A stretch of 5,491 nt of DNA from Armatimonadota bacterium (GTDB lineage: Bacteria > Armatimonadota > SYMT01), in assembly GCA_020696885.1 (NCBI GenBank), contig JAJFMS010000300.1:1-5491 (forward strand). The letters are read 5' to 3'. Below the pieces are notes generated by a model. It was not told where the DNA came from, ran no database searches, and was given only the letters and a program-made list of their open reading frames with translations. The position numbers were made by a program, and so were the translations under genes. Shown in pieces: positions 5,316 through 5,491 of the stretch. Within the stretch, counting starts at the first letter, position 1; the number at the start of each line of letters is the position of its first letter.

Positions 5316-5491
5316 TATCGCAGCCATCGTTTCCTTCGTATCACCAGCACCACGGGCAGTGCGATCACCCCAAAGAGCACCGCCCACGGCGCCAGCGCCA
5401 CGACGAGCAGCCCGAGCTGCTTGCCGACTTCCCGCATCGCCATGAGGGAGCCGTGGAACGTGCGCCCCGCCTCATCCCCGAATGACGCGCT
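5315..5491 (-). CDS. Probable DUF4349-type membrane protein, C-terminal end
   Basis: The minus-strand frame from the right edge is open for 58 codons and stops with TAG at 5317-5315. The start is outside the window. The translated tail reads FGDEAGRTFHGSLMAM (4-19), then a hydrophobic helix at about 26-51 containing LAPWAV (33-38), then a basic end RRKRWLR (52-58). This is the arrangement I associate with the C-terminus of DUF4349 proteins: an F-x-G-S-L segment, then a membrane helix with an A/P-W pair, then a short basic cytoplasmic tail. The large N-terminal domain would be outside the cytoplasm. The coding frame is supported by the clean helix-plus-basic-tail pattern. The family name is less certain because only the tail is present. 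The function of DUF4349 is unknown. It lies 166 bases upstream of the TPR gene on the same strand, so co-transcription is possible. Confidence 0.55.
   Translation of the reverse strand, partial: SASFGDEAGRTFHGSLMAMREVGKQLGLLVVALAPWAVLFGVIALPVVLVIRRKRWLR

Overview
The window is GC-rich DNA from what looks like a Gram-negative-type (diderm) environmental bacterium. The family mix is a secreted H-X9-DG (DUF1559-type) pilin-like protein, a CRTAC1/ASPIC-UnbV propeller lipoprotein, a membrane-anchored TPR protein and a probable DUF4349 protein tail. This fits Armatimonadota best, with Planctomycetota or a related lineage as alternatives. The assignment rests on gene content only.

Layout. Positions 2-337 (+) hold the C-terminal part of an H-X9-DG protein, closed by a strong intrinsic terminator at 364-396. 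A short leader with a 7-bp inverted repeat (450-475) precedes a secreted ComEC-like metallo-beta-lactamase-fold protein (496-1383, +) whose metal-binding residues are almost all replaced. A 112-bp convergent gap (1384-1495) contains short tandem and inverted repeats. From 1496 onward all genes are on the minus strand. Read in transcription order they are the end of a probable DUF4349 protein (5315-5491, cut by the window edge), a 166-bp gap rich in small repeats and dyads (5149-5314), a 648-residue single-pass TPR protein (3202-5148), and a CRTAC1-family lipoprotein (1496-3205). The last two genes overlap by 4 bp (ATGA).

How the genes may work together. The TPR protein has an N-terminal anchor whose charge pattern puts the repeats outside the cytoplasm. 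The CRTAC1 protein has a lipobox and would also be outside the cytoplasm and lipid-anchored. Their translational coupling suggests equimolar synthesis and probably a shared envelope complex of unknown function. The MBL-fold protein is exported too and is predicted to be catalytically inactive, so it may be a binding protein. No mobile element, tRNA, rRNA or CRISPR array was seen.

The points most worth a second look are the inactive secreted ComEC-like domain, the coupled TPR/CRTAC1 pair, and a short repeat module (GAGCAATG ... GTGATG) found in both intergenic regions that flank this pair.
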